From Globisporangium splendens (taxonomy: Eukaryota; Oomycota; Peronosporomycetes; Pythiales; Pythiaceae): 64,000 bases of DNA. A program made the translations under genes and the position numbers. Location: NCBI GenBank assembly GCA_006386115.1, contig VFIW01000057.1, forward strand, positions 186,001 through 250,000, in the 5' to 3' direction. Positions 33,722 to 44,178 of the stretch are shown one piece after another; position 1 is the first letter of the stretch; each line of letters opens with the position of its first letter. The notes below the pieces were generated by a model that worked only from the letters and a program-made list of their open reading frames with translations, was not told where the DNA came from and ran no database searches.

Positions 33722-35836
33722 TTACTCGTCGTCCATGAAAAAGTAGTTGCCCGTCGACTTCTGTTCGACGTCCTTCACCGAGTCGAACTTGTTGATACGC
33801 GGACGGTAGTTCGTTGGATCTCTTCGGAACGTGATCTCCAATTGCTTCAAGAACGTGTTCATACCAGTGAGCAGGCTCTGTGGCGTGTGCGCGGTACACT
33901 CCACGCCCGGCTGGCCATCGTACACCACGACGCGATCGGCCAAGTACGTTGCCATGATGAAATCGTGCTCCACGATGAACGCAGTCTTCTTCGAGTGCAA
34001 AATGAAACGCTTGATGACCTTGGCTGCGAGAATACGCTGCTCCGAGTCCAAGTACGCAGAAGGTTCATCGATCAAATAGATATCTGCAGGCTTGCCGAGA
34101 CACAGCACGATAGCCACACGCTGCAGTTCACCACCCGACAAGAACGGCACGGCCTGATCAATGATGTTCTCAATGTTCAGTGGCTTCGTCACGTCCGTCG
34201 CGAACTGTGGGTGCACGATCGCGTCACGGATACGACGGTGCAACAGCTCACGCACAGTGCCCTGGAACTTTGGCGCGATCTTTTGCGGCTTGTAACTAAT
34301 GGTTGACGAGTCGTAACGCAACGCGCACGCGTCGAGCAAGTCCTGGTCGTTCGTCTTTTCGGCGATCTCCATTTCGTCCGACTTGAGCAGACCAGCGAGC
34401 ATACGGATGAACGTCGTCTTGCCCGTACCGTTTTCGCCCAACATACAAATAATCTCCGAGTTCGTGAAGTCACCCGTCTCGACGTGCAACGTGAACGCGG
34501 TCTCCTTGGCCTTGTTCACCATGGTCTTGGTCATCGAAGGGTACGTGAACACGTTCTGGGACTCGCCGTCGTGCTTGGCGATCTCATCCGCCGTCTGTGC
34601 GACCTTGAACGTCAACTCTTCTTGGCGGAAACGCAAGTTCTCCGTTGGCACGAAACCGGCCAAGAAAATGTTGATGCCTTCACGCACACTGAACGGCATG
34701 GTCACGACACCGTAGGCGCTCGGCGTACCGTAAAGCACACAAATAAAATCGGACAAGTAATCCAACACACTCAGATCGTGTTCGACACAAATCACGTACG
34801 AGCGGCGGTCGTTTTCGACCATCGAACGGATCACGAGCGCAGCCTTCAAACGTTGACGAACATCCAAGTACGACGAAGGCTCATCGAACATGTAGATATC
34901 GGCCTTCTGCACGGCGACGACACCGATAGCGAAACGCTGCAGCTCTCCACCTGACAAGTTTTCAATGTCACGGTCCTGCACGTGCGCAAGATCCAATTCC
35001 TTCAAGTAGTGGTCGAGCAGTTCAGGCTTCTCGCACTTGGACGAGAGAATGCCGCGCACCGTGCCCTTCACGGCCTTGGGGATCTTGTCAACGTACTGCG
35101 GCTTGGTGATAGCCTTCAGGTTGTCTTCCAAGATACGCGTGAAGTAGTTTTGCAATTCCGAACCACGAAAGTGCGTGAGGATTTCTTGCCACTCAGGAGG
35201 GTTGTCGTACTTGCCGAGGTTTGGCTTCAATTTGCCGGCAAGAATACGCAAAGCAGTCGATTTACCGATACCGTTCGTTCCGACAAGACCAAGCACTTGG
35301 CCTGGACGAGGCATTGGGAGACTAATAGGTTTCAATAAAGTCCAGTTGACAGTAAAGTTAAATTACTGTGATCAAACAATGACAGCGAACAATGACAAGA
35401 CGCACCGGTGGAGCTTGAAGGTGTTGGCGCCATAACGGTGGGTCGTGTTGCTTTCCAAATCCTTTGGCAAGTTGATAATGTTGATGGCTTCGAACGGGCA
35501 CTTCTTGACACAGATACCACAACCGATGCACAGCTGTTCCGAGATAAACGCGACCTTGCTCTTTGGCGTCACTTCAATACACAGCTTGCCTATAGCACAC
35601 ACACATACGATACAAGAAGACGAAAGGGGGTTAATGGTCCATCCCTTTCCTGCCACGTGTCGAGCGCTCTGTGTATGGTACGTGGCGCACTGCCAGCCAG
35701 CCAACACAATAGACGTAAGAGACGGCGACTCACCCATGCGGACCACCGGACAGGACTTGCGGCATTCCTGACGACACTTCTTGGGCTTGCACTTGTCCGT
35801 GCTGACAATCGCGATACGCGTGAGCTTGTCCGACAT
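33722..35836 (-). CDS. ABCE1: ABCE1/RLI1 ribosome-recycling ATPase (three exons)
   Basis: Predicted essential cytosolic iron-sulfur ABC ATPase that splits ribosomes after termination. Exons are 35734-35836, 35406-35589 and 33722-35321, giving about 628 residues. The N-terminal ferredoxin-like domain has both 4Fe-4S motifs ([14 protein letters not shown] and [11 protein letters not shown]). NBD1: Walker [13 protein letters not shown], signature [12 protein letters not shown], Walker [15 protein letters not shown]2: Walker [13 protein letters not shown], signature [12 protein letters not shown], Walker [12 protein letters not shown]. The hinge is conserved. The second intron joins KLHR to LPMPRPGQV, as expected in the family. 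It converges with the COMM-domain gene. Confidence 0.97.
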
Positions 35837-36339
35837 CGTCTCTCTTTCCTCGCGCGGTCCTGTTGTCGTGTGGCGAAGGCGAAATCCTCCCTTCCCTGGC
35901 TTTTCTTAGCTCCTCCGCTGCCTGCACCCTCGGACTGATGGGTTTCGGATTTGGCTGGTTCAGCCTGCAGACCTGTGGAAACTGATCCCCGTTGAAAACG
36001 ATGCCGGATAATTGTTTGAAAACGTTCATAACTTTCCAAAAACACGTTGAAAACGAATGCCAATGGAGTGAGACAACTCATCGCTCGCTGCGACTGCGCA
36101 CGCAAATTATCGCTTCGACTGCCATTTGATCCGCTGCACATACATAAATCGGCATTTACCGAAGGCAACATTGCCACGAGCATCCTGCGTGGGACATACA
36201 TATAAGCACACAGTATTGCAAACAAAAAGCAAAAGCAAAAAAATGTATGTACTAAAGCCGCAAAGCTTCTGAAAAAGCACAATGAGGTCTATGGGGAATA
36301 GGCAAAATATAAACGACTTGATTCTTGGTTTTGTTTAAC
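35837..36339. other. Intergenic region between ABCE1 and RLP24
   Basis: 500 bp with no supported gene. It should hold the ABCE1 promoter (right side of its start) and the RLP24 3' end. Open frames here are shadows of the ABCE1 start. Confidence 0.4.
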
Positions 36340-36852
36340 TTACTGATCTAAGACCATGGACGATGCGCCATTCTCTTTTGCCGAATCTTTCTGCTTCGAT
36401 GACGCAACGTTGAGTTGAGCTTGGTCCTTGAGCGCAGCGGCAGCAGGTTCGATAAGCGAGATGTTTTGCTCCAACTCGCGGAGATCGCGCTCCTTCGCGT
36501 AGCCCTTGCTGGCCTTCATTCTGTTGTTGTAGAAGCGTTCTTCGCGCTTCTCCTTGATCTGCTGCACGCGCTCCATGGCGTGGATCGTCGCACCCATCAG
36601 CTCACGGTCGTACTTCACGGCACGGTTGCGCAACTTTTCAAAGTCGAACGTGGTGTCGAGGGCCATCTCCTTTCCAGCGGCCTTGCGGAACGACTTGGTC
36701 CATTTCACCTTACGTGGGTTGCGCTTGCGGTTGAAATTCTTGTGGCACTTGGAACGGCAGAATCGGAAAACCTTGCTGTCGTTACGCACGAAGGTCATGC
36801 CATGGCCTGGGTACACGGGGCTGGAGCAGAAGTAGCACGTGTGGATTCTCAT
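36340..36852 (-). CDS. RLP24: RLP24, ribosomal L24-like 60S biogenesis factor
   Basis: Predicted nucleolar placeholder protein of pre-60S particles, later exchanged for ribosomal protein eL24. 170 residues, single exon. The N-terminal zinc domain is intact: [15 protein letters not shown] and [10 protein letters not shown] with the [10 protein letters not shown] motif. A long basic helix follows ([18 protein letters not shown]), characteristic of RLP24 rather than eL24 itself. The length agrees with the family. Confidence 0.95.
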   Translation of the reverse strand: MRIHTCYFCSSPVYPGHGMTFVRNDSKVFRFCRSKCHKNFNRKRNPRKVKWTKSFRKAAGKEMALDTTFDFEKLRNRAVKYDRELMGATIHAMERVQQIKEKREERFYNNRMKASKGYAKERDLRELEQNISLIEPAAAALKDQAQLNVASSKQKDSAKENGASSMVLDQ

Positions 36853-37959
36853 GTTGCTTGCAGGTAGCGACGGCGCGGAGCTTCAGAGGCGGAGAGAGTC
36901 AGGCTAGTGCTCAGTCTGAGAGGGCGGATTGGTTCAGGCGATGCTGCGCGCTTCGTCCTGCTTTCTCTTCCAACTGAAGAGCTCGGCACGCCGTTTAAGA
37001 GCATGGCCAGCCCAGTCACGCACCAATCAAACCGATTGGTTGGCTCCGACACCTCGAGCAATTCATTCCATTGACTCACCCCGTGACAACTCATTTTCGA
37101 ATTGATGACACAAAACCACCAAATAGCATATTTATCATGCTTGTTGCATAATGCTGGCAATCTCGAAGTTGATTGCATTCCTCATGAAGGCGATCAATCC
37201 CACTCGTCTGCTACATCCGCCACCACACGCGCAGTAGGGTGGATGCGCTCTTCCTTCAGCCAATTGCAACGCCGAGCGTAGTCTGTTGGGTCGCTTGCAC
37301 GCCTCTGTCTCGCTGCGATTTGGTGCAGGAGCACCGCAGTCGTCTCGTTGGCATCGTTCGAATCACGCACAATGTGCACGCGTGAAACAAATTCGCACAT
37401 TTGGGTCGAGAGCCAAGTCGCGTATCGCTCGCCCTTCTCTCTCTGCTCACCTTAACGCAACCTTGTTGGAAGGAAGCATTGATGGTAATCAAGAAAACGC
37501 CATGTCGGCGATTAGAAATGACCAGCTTCTAAACAAGTTGCCTCTCCGCACGTCATCGCAGCAAGGCGAGTTTGCTCTTCTTGACAAATGTACGACTTCA
37601 AGAATTTTCAGTCGAGCAGATCAATTTGGTTGCCAACAAACCATCCGTGGTTTCCAGCTCCGTTTTTGACAGGAAGCTGCTGCCAAGTGGAGTTGTGAAG
37701 GCACTCACATCAAATTGCGAGTTTGCGTGAGTTAAGATTTAGGAGGAAAGAGGAGTGCCGGAGTCAGTGACGTTGATACGACAGTTGTCCAGCCACATTT
37801 TTCTGAGTCAACTCGTTGATAATCCGGTGTATCTGTGTGGAGGATATTCTTCATTTGCACTTCAAACCCATGGAAAATGGCAAAGTTTCTTCTGGAAGTG
37901 AAAAGTTTCAAGGTTTCAAGTGCTGAGGTCCAACTGCTTCGAGTATGTCGCCTCTTCTG
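36853..37959. other. Region without a recognised gene
   Basis: About 1.1 kb upstream of RLP24. Two CCAAT or ATTGG elements lie near 37023-37038. Small open frames (for example 37286-37669 on +) match nothing recognised. The right part may be degraded 3' sequence of the adjacent DIRS-like element. Confidence 0.3.
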
Positions 37960-37973
37960 TCTCAAGAGTCCGT

Positions 37974-38665
37974 TCATGGAAGGACCTTAGTTGCTTCATC
38001 TTGGGTGGCAAGGAAAACACGTCGAATTCCCGATCCGTAAACCCGTCTTGATAGATCGATGGTCGACGTTGCAGCTTGTCGAGTGTACTCCTCGCAACAA
38101 CTCGAAATCCAACGACCCAGCAGCTTGATTGACATACAACTAGCACCGCCGCCAACGAGTGCTGTTGCTCCGCCAATGCAAATGGAGTGGATTGAATAGC
38201 TTTCTGGCAGGACGCCAGCAGTCATTTTCAACGCGGCCGCCACCGACTCTGCATCTAGGTCGGCACATAGATACTCGCTCGTTTCGCGCTTCAAATCTTT
38301 CCGAGCTCGTAGAGTGTGCTGGAGAGCTTCAACAGGAGATAGCGTGATGTCCCCTAGGAACCACGGCCATACTGGTCATTCTTTGCACCTGCCACACCAA
38401 TTGCTATCGAGGTTGCCTTCTTGTATTCCACGCGCATACAGCTGCCGAGCAGCACGCCTCCCCACAAAAGGTGCTGGCGTGACTGATTGATGTCGAGCGA
38501 GCGCCGAAGTAGTCGCAAAAAGGTGGGCGTGAGATGTTGCTTCTTGCGGCGAGGATCTGAGAGGCGTCTGATCCCTTGCAGCAAAATCATGAGGTCTGGT
38601 GATGGATCGATATCGAGGCCATGGTATCGTTTGTGATACCAACGAACGCTGGCTAGCTTGATCAT
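37974..38665 (-). pseudogene. Tyrosine recombinase remnant (DIRS/Crypton type)
   Basis: Two open pieces on the minus strand. The upstream piece (38354-38665) reads like the recombinase core helices (ASVRWYHKRYHGLDI, LLQGIRRLSDPRRKKQHL). The downstream piece (37974-38294) carries the C-terminal catalytic block: YSIHSICIGGATALVGGG, IKLLGRW and EEYTRQ. The HxxR motif reads HSIC, so the second catalytic Arg is replaced by Cys. The nucleophilic tyrosine candidate remains in EEY. The two frames are separated, so the gene is inactive. A Crypton origin would be an alternative if the nearby RT were unrelated. Confidence 0.55.
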
Positions 38666-39052
38666 GACGGTGGAATGTTGGTTTCCGCGTCGTCGACGAT
38701 TCCAACCAATGGCTCAGCAGTACGTGGCAAAGTAACCGAGCTTCTTGTTGCTGGAAGGGCTTGATTTAGACAACCACGGCGACCAGCCCATGGAGCGGGA
38801 GCACCGACACCACTAGAGTCAGTGCTTGGTATGCTTGATGGTGGTAGAGCGAGCCAGGGCTTGTCCACGCAGCATTGACCCATGCGGTGGAGAGATTGTC
38901 GAAGGGAGGTAGTGCGGGAACCTGTGACCATGATGCACACAAGTTAGACCACAATTCGGCGAGAGAATGGTGGTTGCTCATACTCGAGATCCCGCATCCG
39001 CCATTGTGTTGAGCACTCCAGGGACGTGCGATGCCGAGAAAACCAAGTTGTA

Positions 39053-39293
39053 CTATGCACCGTGCGATATCGCGTGGTGGATTGTACGAGACCGGGCGAA
39101 ATTCATCCCGATTCGTGTTACCGTTTACGGAGGCTCTGGCTGGAAACGAGTAGTCTTTGGTGAGGTGGATCTCCGGACCATCCGCGCCAGGTTTGTCTAC
39201 GACACTGACTGAACCGAAGGACACCTCAGACCACCGATCGGCCATGTTTGCGTCGACAGTGAGATAGCGGCCATGCTGTTGGCTATTGCGCAA
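39053..39293 (-). pseudogene. Reverse transcriptase N-terminal fragment, DIRS-like
   Basis: The minus-strand frame contains GRYLTVDANMADRWSEV, VSVVDKPGADGPEIHL, DYSFPARASVN and VSYNPPRDIARCI. This resembles the fingers region before motif A of DIRS-type reverse transcriptases. The catalytic YxDD region is missing. Assignment rests on pattern memory. Confidence 0.45.
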
Positions 39294-39332
39294 ACGGCGA
39301 CGTACATGGGCTGACACTGCCAGAGCTGAGCG

Positions 39333-39791
39333 GTGGTTGTTGGGTCGGTGTGGCTGGTGGGCGGAGACTGGTATTGGAAGCAATTTCAAACTGACTCGAC
39401 AACCACGCATCCAGTGTTCTTCCGCCTCAGTCACGTTGACTCTTCCACGCTTTCGGGTCTCATCATCCAGAACTCGCCGTTCCGCGTTCTCAGCATCTAC
39501 CAACCCGCCAACACCGTCCTTGACTCACTGACGCTGAACTCCGCCGCTGATTACAACCTCGCCAAAAACACCGACGGCTTCGACTTGAGCTCCAACAACG
39601 GAGCCAATATCACGAACAACATCATCATGAACCAAGACGGCTGCCTCGCCATGCAGTCCAGCACCAACACCCACGTCGTCACAAACACGTGCACGGGAGA
39701 CCACGGCACCTCGGTCGGATCGATCGGCGGTTCTCGCAATTTGATGTGCCTTCGCATTCCACTTGCAGCAAATCCTGCAGCTTCCTGGTGA
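39333..39791 (+). pseudogene. Polygalacturonase (GH28) fragment
   Basis: A 150-residue open fragment with parallel beta-helix repeats of glycoside hydrolase family 28, the pectin-degrading enzymes abundant in plant-associated oomycetes. Motifs: HPVFFRLSHVDSSTLSGLII, NTDGFDLSS (intact), then NQDGCLA where active enzymes have NQDDC, and TGDHGTSVGSIGG where the usual motif is G-GHG-S-GS-GG. So the central catalytic aspartate is Gly here. The N-terminal half (signal peptide, first repeats) and the C-terminal third are absent. The left end abuts the DIRS-like remnant on the other strand, suggesting disruption by it. Confidence 0.7.
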
Positions 39792-40261
39792 AAACTCCGA
39801 GCTGAAAACCACCTTGCGTTTGTTTGTTTGTTTGTGCAACGTCCGACAGTCTGTTGGACAAGGTTGTCAGAGATGTGCATCGTTTACTGCATGGGTTCGA
39901 GGTGCAATGAAGAAAATCTTTCACACAGACAAATGGGAATCCCTCCAATATCTATATATCGCTTGCTGCTTTGCAACCCTCTTCGAGTTCTGTCTTTTTT
40001 GCTATATTGTTTCGAGATGACAAAAAAGACAGAACTCGAAGAGGTTGGTCCTATTTCTAAAAATAATACTTGCCACCTGTTTTCATTGCAATATATCCTT
40101 GAAATTAATACTTGCGTAAAATACACAGTGAGCTTCGATTGGTTGGTGAGCCTACTGGATTTAGTTACTCCACTTTCCAGTGCATCAGCCAATGCAATTG
40201 ATTCATTTCGACCCTCCCCAAAGCCAACAATTCAATTTGCAGAAGTCGACAGGAAGTGAGC
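39792..40261. other. Intergenic region before RRP42
   Basis: 470 bp, AT-rich, with no recognised gene. A near-perfect inverted repeat is visible: AACCCTCTTCGAGTTCTGTCTTTTTTG at 39977-40003 is mirrored at 40023-40046, so the transcript could form a hairpin. A TCATTTCG initiator-like core lies at about 40203-40210, some 50 bases upstream of the RRP42 ATG. Confidence 0.45.
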
Positions 40262-41149
40262 ATGCTGAAGATCAGTGCGTCGGAGCAGAAGTACATCGTA
40301 GAGGGAGTCGAAGCCAACGTCCGCGCTGATGGGCGCTCGCGCCTCGCGTACCGCAACATGGTGATCGAGACGTCGCTGCTGACGCAATCCAACGGCTCGG
40401 CGCGCGTGTCGTTAGAGAACTCGGGCACCGACATCCTCGCGTCCGTGAAGCTCGAGGTCACGACCCCAAAGCCAGAAGCACCGAATGCAGGCATCGTTCA
40501 GGTCGCAGTGTCTTGCTCGCCATCGGTGTCAGCGAAGCTCTCCGGTCGTGCTGCTGAAGAAATGAATGTGGAGCTCTCGCAACTGATGACGCGCTTGCTT
40601 TGCTCCTGTCCGACTGCTGATCTTGACCAGTACTGCATTGTGCCTGGCGAGAGTGTGTGGGGGATCAATGTCGACGTTGTCGTTTTCGAATCGACAGGGA
40701 ACCTGCCGGATTTGATCTCAATGGCTATTTACGCAGCACTGAATGATACGATCTTCCCGTCTGTACGGTTGGTCGGTGTGGAAGGGGAAGATAAGACTAT
40801 CGAAGTGGAGACAGACCCGGCGGCGGGAAAGCTCATGGCAGCTGCCAACTGGCCGATCTGCGTTACGCTTTGTAAGATTGCAGCGTACTTCATTACAGAC
40901 CCACTGCAGGAGGAAGAGCTGTGTACGACAGCACAGATGAGCGTGGCTGTGGATCCAAATGGGAAAGTTTGTGGAGTGCAGAAAAGCGGTTCGGGGGCGA
41001 TTGACATGCGAGAGATGCAAGCTATGATCGATGAAGCGTCCGCGCGGTCAAGAGACTTGTTCAAGCTCCTTCAAGCAGCTCTGCAACTTCAGCGAAAGAG
41101 AGACGCGAGAGCAGGTCACAAGATCGAACGAGTGGGTTTCTTAGGATAA
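40262..41149 (+). CDS. RRP42: Exosome ring subunit RRP42 (EXOSC7)
   Basis: Predicted non-catalytic RNase PH-like subunit of the nuclear and cytoplasmic RNA exosome. 295 residues from the ATG at 40262, single exon. The opening SASEQKYIVEGVEANVRADGR and the RNase PH fold strands (TDILASVKLEVTTPKPEAPN, GESVWGINVDVVVFESTGN, DLISMAIYAALNDT) are typical. The C-terminal segment AVDPNGKVCGVQKSGSGAID matches the RRP42 branch rather than RRP45 or RRP43. Catalytic RNase PH residues are not expected in this subunit. Confidence 0.93.
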   Translation: MLKISASEQKYIVEGVEANVRADGRSRLAYRNMVIETSLLTQSNGSARVSLENSGTDILASVKLEVTTPKPEAPNAGIVQVAVSCSPSVSAKLSGRAAEEMNVELSQLMTRLLCSCPTADLDQYCIVPGESVWGINVDVVVFESTGNLPDLISMAIYAALNDTIFPSVRLVGVEGEDKTIEVETDPAAGKLMAAANWPICVTLCKIAAYFITDPLQEEELCTTAQMSVAVDPNGKVCGVQKSGSGAIDMREMQAMIDEASARSRDLFKLLQAALQLQRKRDARAGHKIERVGFLG

Positions 41150-41805
41150 CAACAAGGACAAATATTAGATCGACACAGAAACAGTTGAATTCGTTTTTTC
41201 CCAAGTTCGCGTTTAAATCCTCATTGTTTCCATCGAAAGCGAACAAGACAATTCAGAACAAATAAGGAGTCATTACTGTGCACATGGAACAACCACTTCT
41301 TGGTGCACCAGCGATAATGGTTTCTTCATTCCATTTTAAACATCTCCTTTCTCGTGAGCATCTCGTGCCTTATGCCATGCGAGAAAAATTGACACCACTT
41401 TCGTGCGCATGACCAGAGCGCAATCAGCACGACCATGAGTCTTCCCCAGCAGGAACATTCTTCGTTTCGTATCCGAGTATCTTTTCCTCGGCTGAGCTAG
41501 GTATTGAAAAAAGTCGTAATGACTGCTTTCGTGGACATCTCTCCTACCGTTAGATGACTGTATTCCATGCTTACTCGTTCTCCACCCTCTGTTCATTTAT
41601 TTGCGTGTGGCCGAGTGTTCTCCTAGCGCTCACAGATAAGTCATTGCGGCCTCAGCAGACACCCCGAGAGGGAAACAAGAAAGAAGACCCTAGTCAACAC
41701 ACAAAGAAAAGCAAGATTGCCCCTAGCAGACTGCTCGCTCTGTTGCATGGATTGTTAAACCAGTTAAGATGCCGCGTCTTTGCAGTCAGCACAAGCCCAC
41801 TCAGC
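41150..41805. other. Intergenic region between RRP42 and the thioesterase gene
   Basis: About 650 bp between two convergent genes. Only short open frames are present. Nothing is recognised. Confidence 0.4.
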
Positions 41806-43328
41806 TTACGAAACAATGTCGAGAGGTCTAATCGACGCCAAGTGCAAATTCTTCTCTTCGTCTTCAAACTGCCAGCGCTTCTGAGCCTTCAGCATAACCC
41901 GCAAGTCGTCTTGCTTGGACTCGTCGACGAGCAACCCTTTGTTAATGCGCAGCGGGTTGTCATGCTCATCCACGTTGAGTACCATGAAGTAACTGAGCGG
42001 AGCAAACGAGATTTTAGGCTTCGCAAAATAACAAAAACACGGAACAAAAATGCGCCAGTCACGTACCCTGTGTGCGACTTCTTCATGTCGGATTCGCCTG
42101 GGGTACTCACAAACACTTCAACTTCAACCTCCAAGCAAGTACGTCTGTGTTTGAACGCACACAGTTTGCTAAGTGATCCCATCCGAACATACATCAAGCG
42201 CAGACAACCTGTAGCTGACCCACCTGACATTTGCGACTCGTGCTTTCACTGTCACAATATTGCTGGCAAGAATCGGTAGCTTGAACAAGATCCGATTCAT
42301 CGACATAGTCACCATGCGCTCATTTTTCGTGAAGTGGCGAGCGCAGTAAATGGCTGCATTGTCCATCCAGGAAAGCAGGTCTCCTCCAAAGAGCGTGTTC
42401 ATCACATTGAGGTTTTTAGGAAGAAAGCGTTTGCGCACTTCAATCTCCGTCTCGGAAACTGAAACATACTCATCTTTGTCTTCGTAGAGATCGAGATCCG
42501 TCGCCTTGATGAAAGACAGATTGTCTACTTCGTCTTGCATCTTTCGCCAACGCGCCGACAGCTCGCGGCGTTTTCCTGCCGCGTCTTGCTTCTGGCGCAA
42601 TTCTTCTTCGTCGTCAAAGAGCTTCGGGAGCCCTTTCTGCGTCTTACCAAAACGATTGATCGCGACGAAAGTGACGATCGCACTGTGCGTTCGCTCGTAC
42701 TCTCCCGACTGCAGGTCGTGGCGGAAACCGCAACACTACGCAAACGTACCAATAAACGAAGAAGAAGAAGAACACAGTTTTGATCAAGTAGCGAGAAGCT
42801 GAAAAAATCACACAGTGGTAATTACCTGGATTGTGATAGCCGACCGCGACATGTTGATAACTTCGCCCTCGAGACGGATGAGATCTCGGTGGAACACTGA
42901 CTTGATGAGCTCAACACGGTCGAACATAATCGTCGCTATCGGACCATACGCCACCCTGCAATTACGAGCAAACAACGCACACATGAGGACACAAGTTTGC
43001 ACAGCGCCTGATTCGGCACTAATATTGTAACCTACTGCATGGCGATGGAGCCTCCGAGGACGTCCATGAGCTCCAAGATTGGCCCCGTTCGAATGCGCTG
43101 GCCCTTCAGGCTTTCATCCCCCTTTCAGACGAACACACACGCACACAAACACACATCAGCATTCTGCAAGTTGCACGACATAGAAGCGAAAAGAGCGCTT
43201 GTCAGTAATGTCGAACGCACGATGATCTCCGCAAAGCCGAGGCGTGTGTCCTTGGAGGCGATCTGGGTGGGCATCTTGCGCCGCCGCCAGGCATCCGCCG
43301 CGGTGGCTGTGAGCTTCTTCAGGACCAT
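41806..43328 (-). CDS. Acyl-CoA thioesterase with two hotdog domains (six exons)
   Basis: Predicted acyl-CoA hydrolase (ACOT9/BACH-like, probably mitochondrial or cytosolic). Exons: 43221-43328, 43036-43121, 42826-42955, 42224-42735, 42067-42144 and 41806-41992. All five introns are GT-AG, and together they give 366 residues. Hotdog domain 1 spans exons 1-4 (RIRTGPILELMDVLGGSIAMQ, DRVELIKSVFHRDLIRLEG, ERTHSAIVTFVAI). A linker follows, then hotdog domain 2 in exons 4-6 (NVMNTLFGGDLLSWMDNAAI, MVTMSMNRILFKLPI, TCLEVEVEVFVS, GYFMVLNVDE). The Asn/Asp-containing GGDLLSWMDNAA segment is the usual catalytic region. Chain-length preference cannot be told. Confidence 0.88.
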
Positions 43329-43469
43329 TTCGCAGATCCAACACTGACTTGCTCCTCCCTCTCTCCCTCCCGTCCCCTCTCACCGTGATTCTACCTACCA
43401 AGTTGGATTCGCCTCTATTTTTTTATACCACAGCAGTAATTTGTGTCGATTGGACCTTCGACTAAACAT

Positions 43470-43640
43470 GTTGAAGTGAGGGAAAATGACAAAGGAAGGG
43501 CACTCAGTGAAATATGTGCCAAAGGTGGATCAAACGAGACAAATGTGGGGCAATTCCAGATATTTCTGCCAAAGGTGGGGAACGCCGACTCAACACTTAA
43601 TAAAACGGTTTTATTACAATTAAATAAGAAAGGCGTTATC
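43470..43640 (+). repeat. Diverged inverted repeat, left arm (transposase-like remnant)
   Basis: This stretch aligns by eye, at roughly 70% identity, with the reverse complement of 51690-51905. In both arms one frame reads a short Cys/aromatic-rich peptide (YFCQRWGTP here, YFCKRWGTP in the other). The pair flanks the gypsy element in opposite orientation. It may be the 3' coding end of a DNA transposon such as piggyBac, which is a guess. Confidence 0.5.
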
Positions 43641-43749
43641 TATATAAACGTTAGAGTTTAGTATGACAAATGTGCATTATTTTAAACAGAATACTATATT
43701 TTAGAGGTGAATGGAAAGGTAGCACCGGATAGTGCAGTCTGAGAACGAC

Positions 43750-43821
43750 GCTGGTGGAGCACACCGGTAAAGTCCTCGTTTGACATGCGAGATGTCGGTG
43801 GTTCGATTCCACCCATCAGCA
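43750..43821 (+). tRNA. tRNA-Val(GAC)-like gene, possibly a pseudogene
   Basis: 72 bases fold as a tRNA. The acceptor GCTGGTG pairs with CATCAGC (one G-T pair) and the discriminator is A. The anticodon stem is CTCGT/GCGAG with loop TTGACAT (anticodon GAC at 43782-43784). The T arm GGTGG-TTCGATT-CCACC is perfect and contains the B box. The D arm is poor and the A box weak, and no T-run terminator follows closely. It may therefore be a decayed copy or the head of a SINE. Confidence 0.5.
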
Positions 43822-44178
43822 TAATTTCCACCATTGCACCTAACACACTGGGGGCCATCAGTTTGATCAGTAAGCCCGACATAGAACAGCTAACGCGACT
43901 GCCAGGTGCCCAAGGTTGAACAGGTTACCAGCCAGAATGCTAAGCATCATCAGTCGGGAGCCCCATCTGAGATGAGTTCAATACCGAATGGTTTATCAAA
44001 CTCAAAATCACAGTGGATCCAAGCACACACAAAGGACACCGTATCATCAAAATGAGAGTGTTTTCTTTTTTGCTAGTGTTTCACCTGCTTCAGCTTCCCA
44101 GTCTTGTCTGCGTCGATGGGTTGTTTTCTTTTGTCCGCTTACGTCAGCCAATCAAGTGTGTGAGCTATAGTATCCAGC
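43822..44178. other. Unassigned flank of the gypsy element
   Basis: About 360 bp between the tRNA-like sequence and the LTR. No gene is recognised; it may belong to a tRNA-derived repeat. Confidence 0.3.

Larger units (their letters stand above)
37960..39300 (-). mobile_element. Degraded DIRS/Ngaro-like tyrosine-recombinase retroelement
   Basis: Remnants of a reverse transcriptase (39053-39293) and a tyrosine recombinase (37974-38665) occur in that order on the minus strand, the arrangement of DIRS-order retroelements. The frames are broken and the central RT, RNase H and terminal repeats are not recognisable, so the copy is dead and partial. Confidence 0.55.

Noticed and set aside
37286..37669. 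127-codon plus-strand ORF as a gene
   Set aside because: No recognisable motif, mixed composition and no promoter signal; insufficient support.
43694..43882. Minus-strand ORF reading GGIEPPTSRM
   Set aside because: This peptide is a familiar artefact of translating the complement of a tRNA T arm and anticodon region; the tRNA-like sequence explains it.
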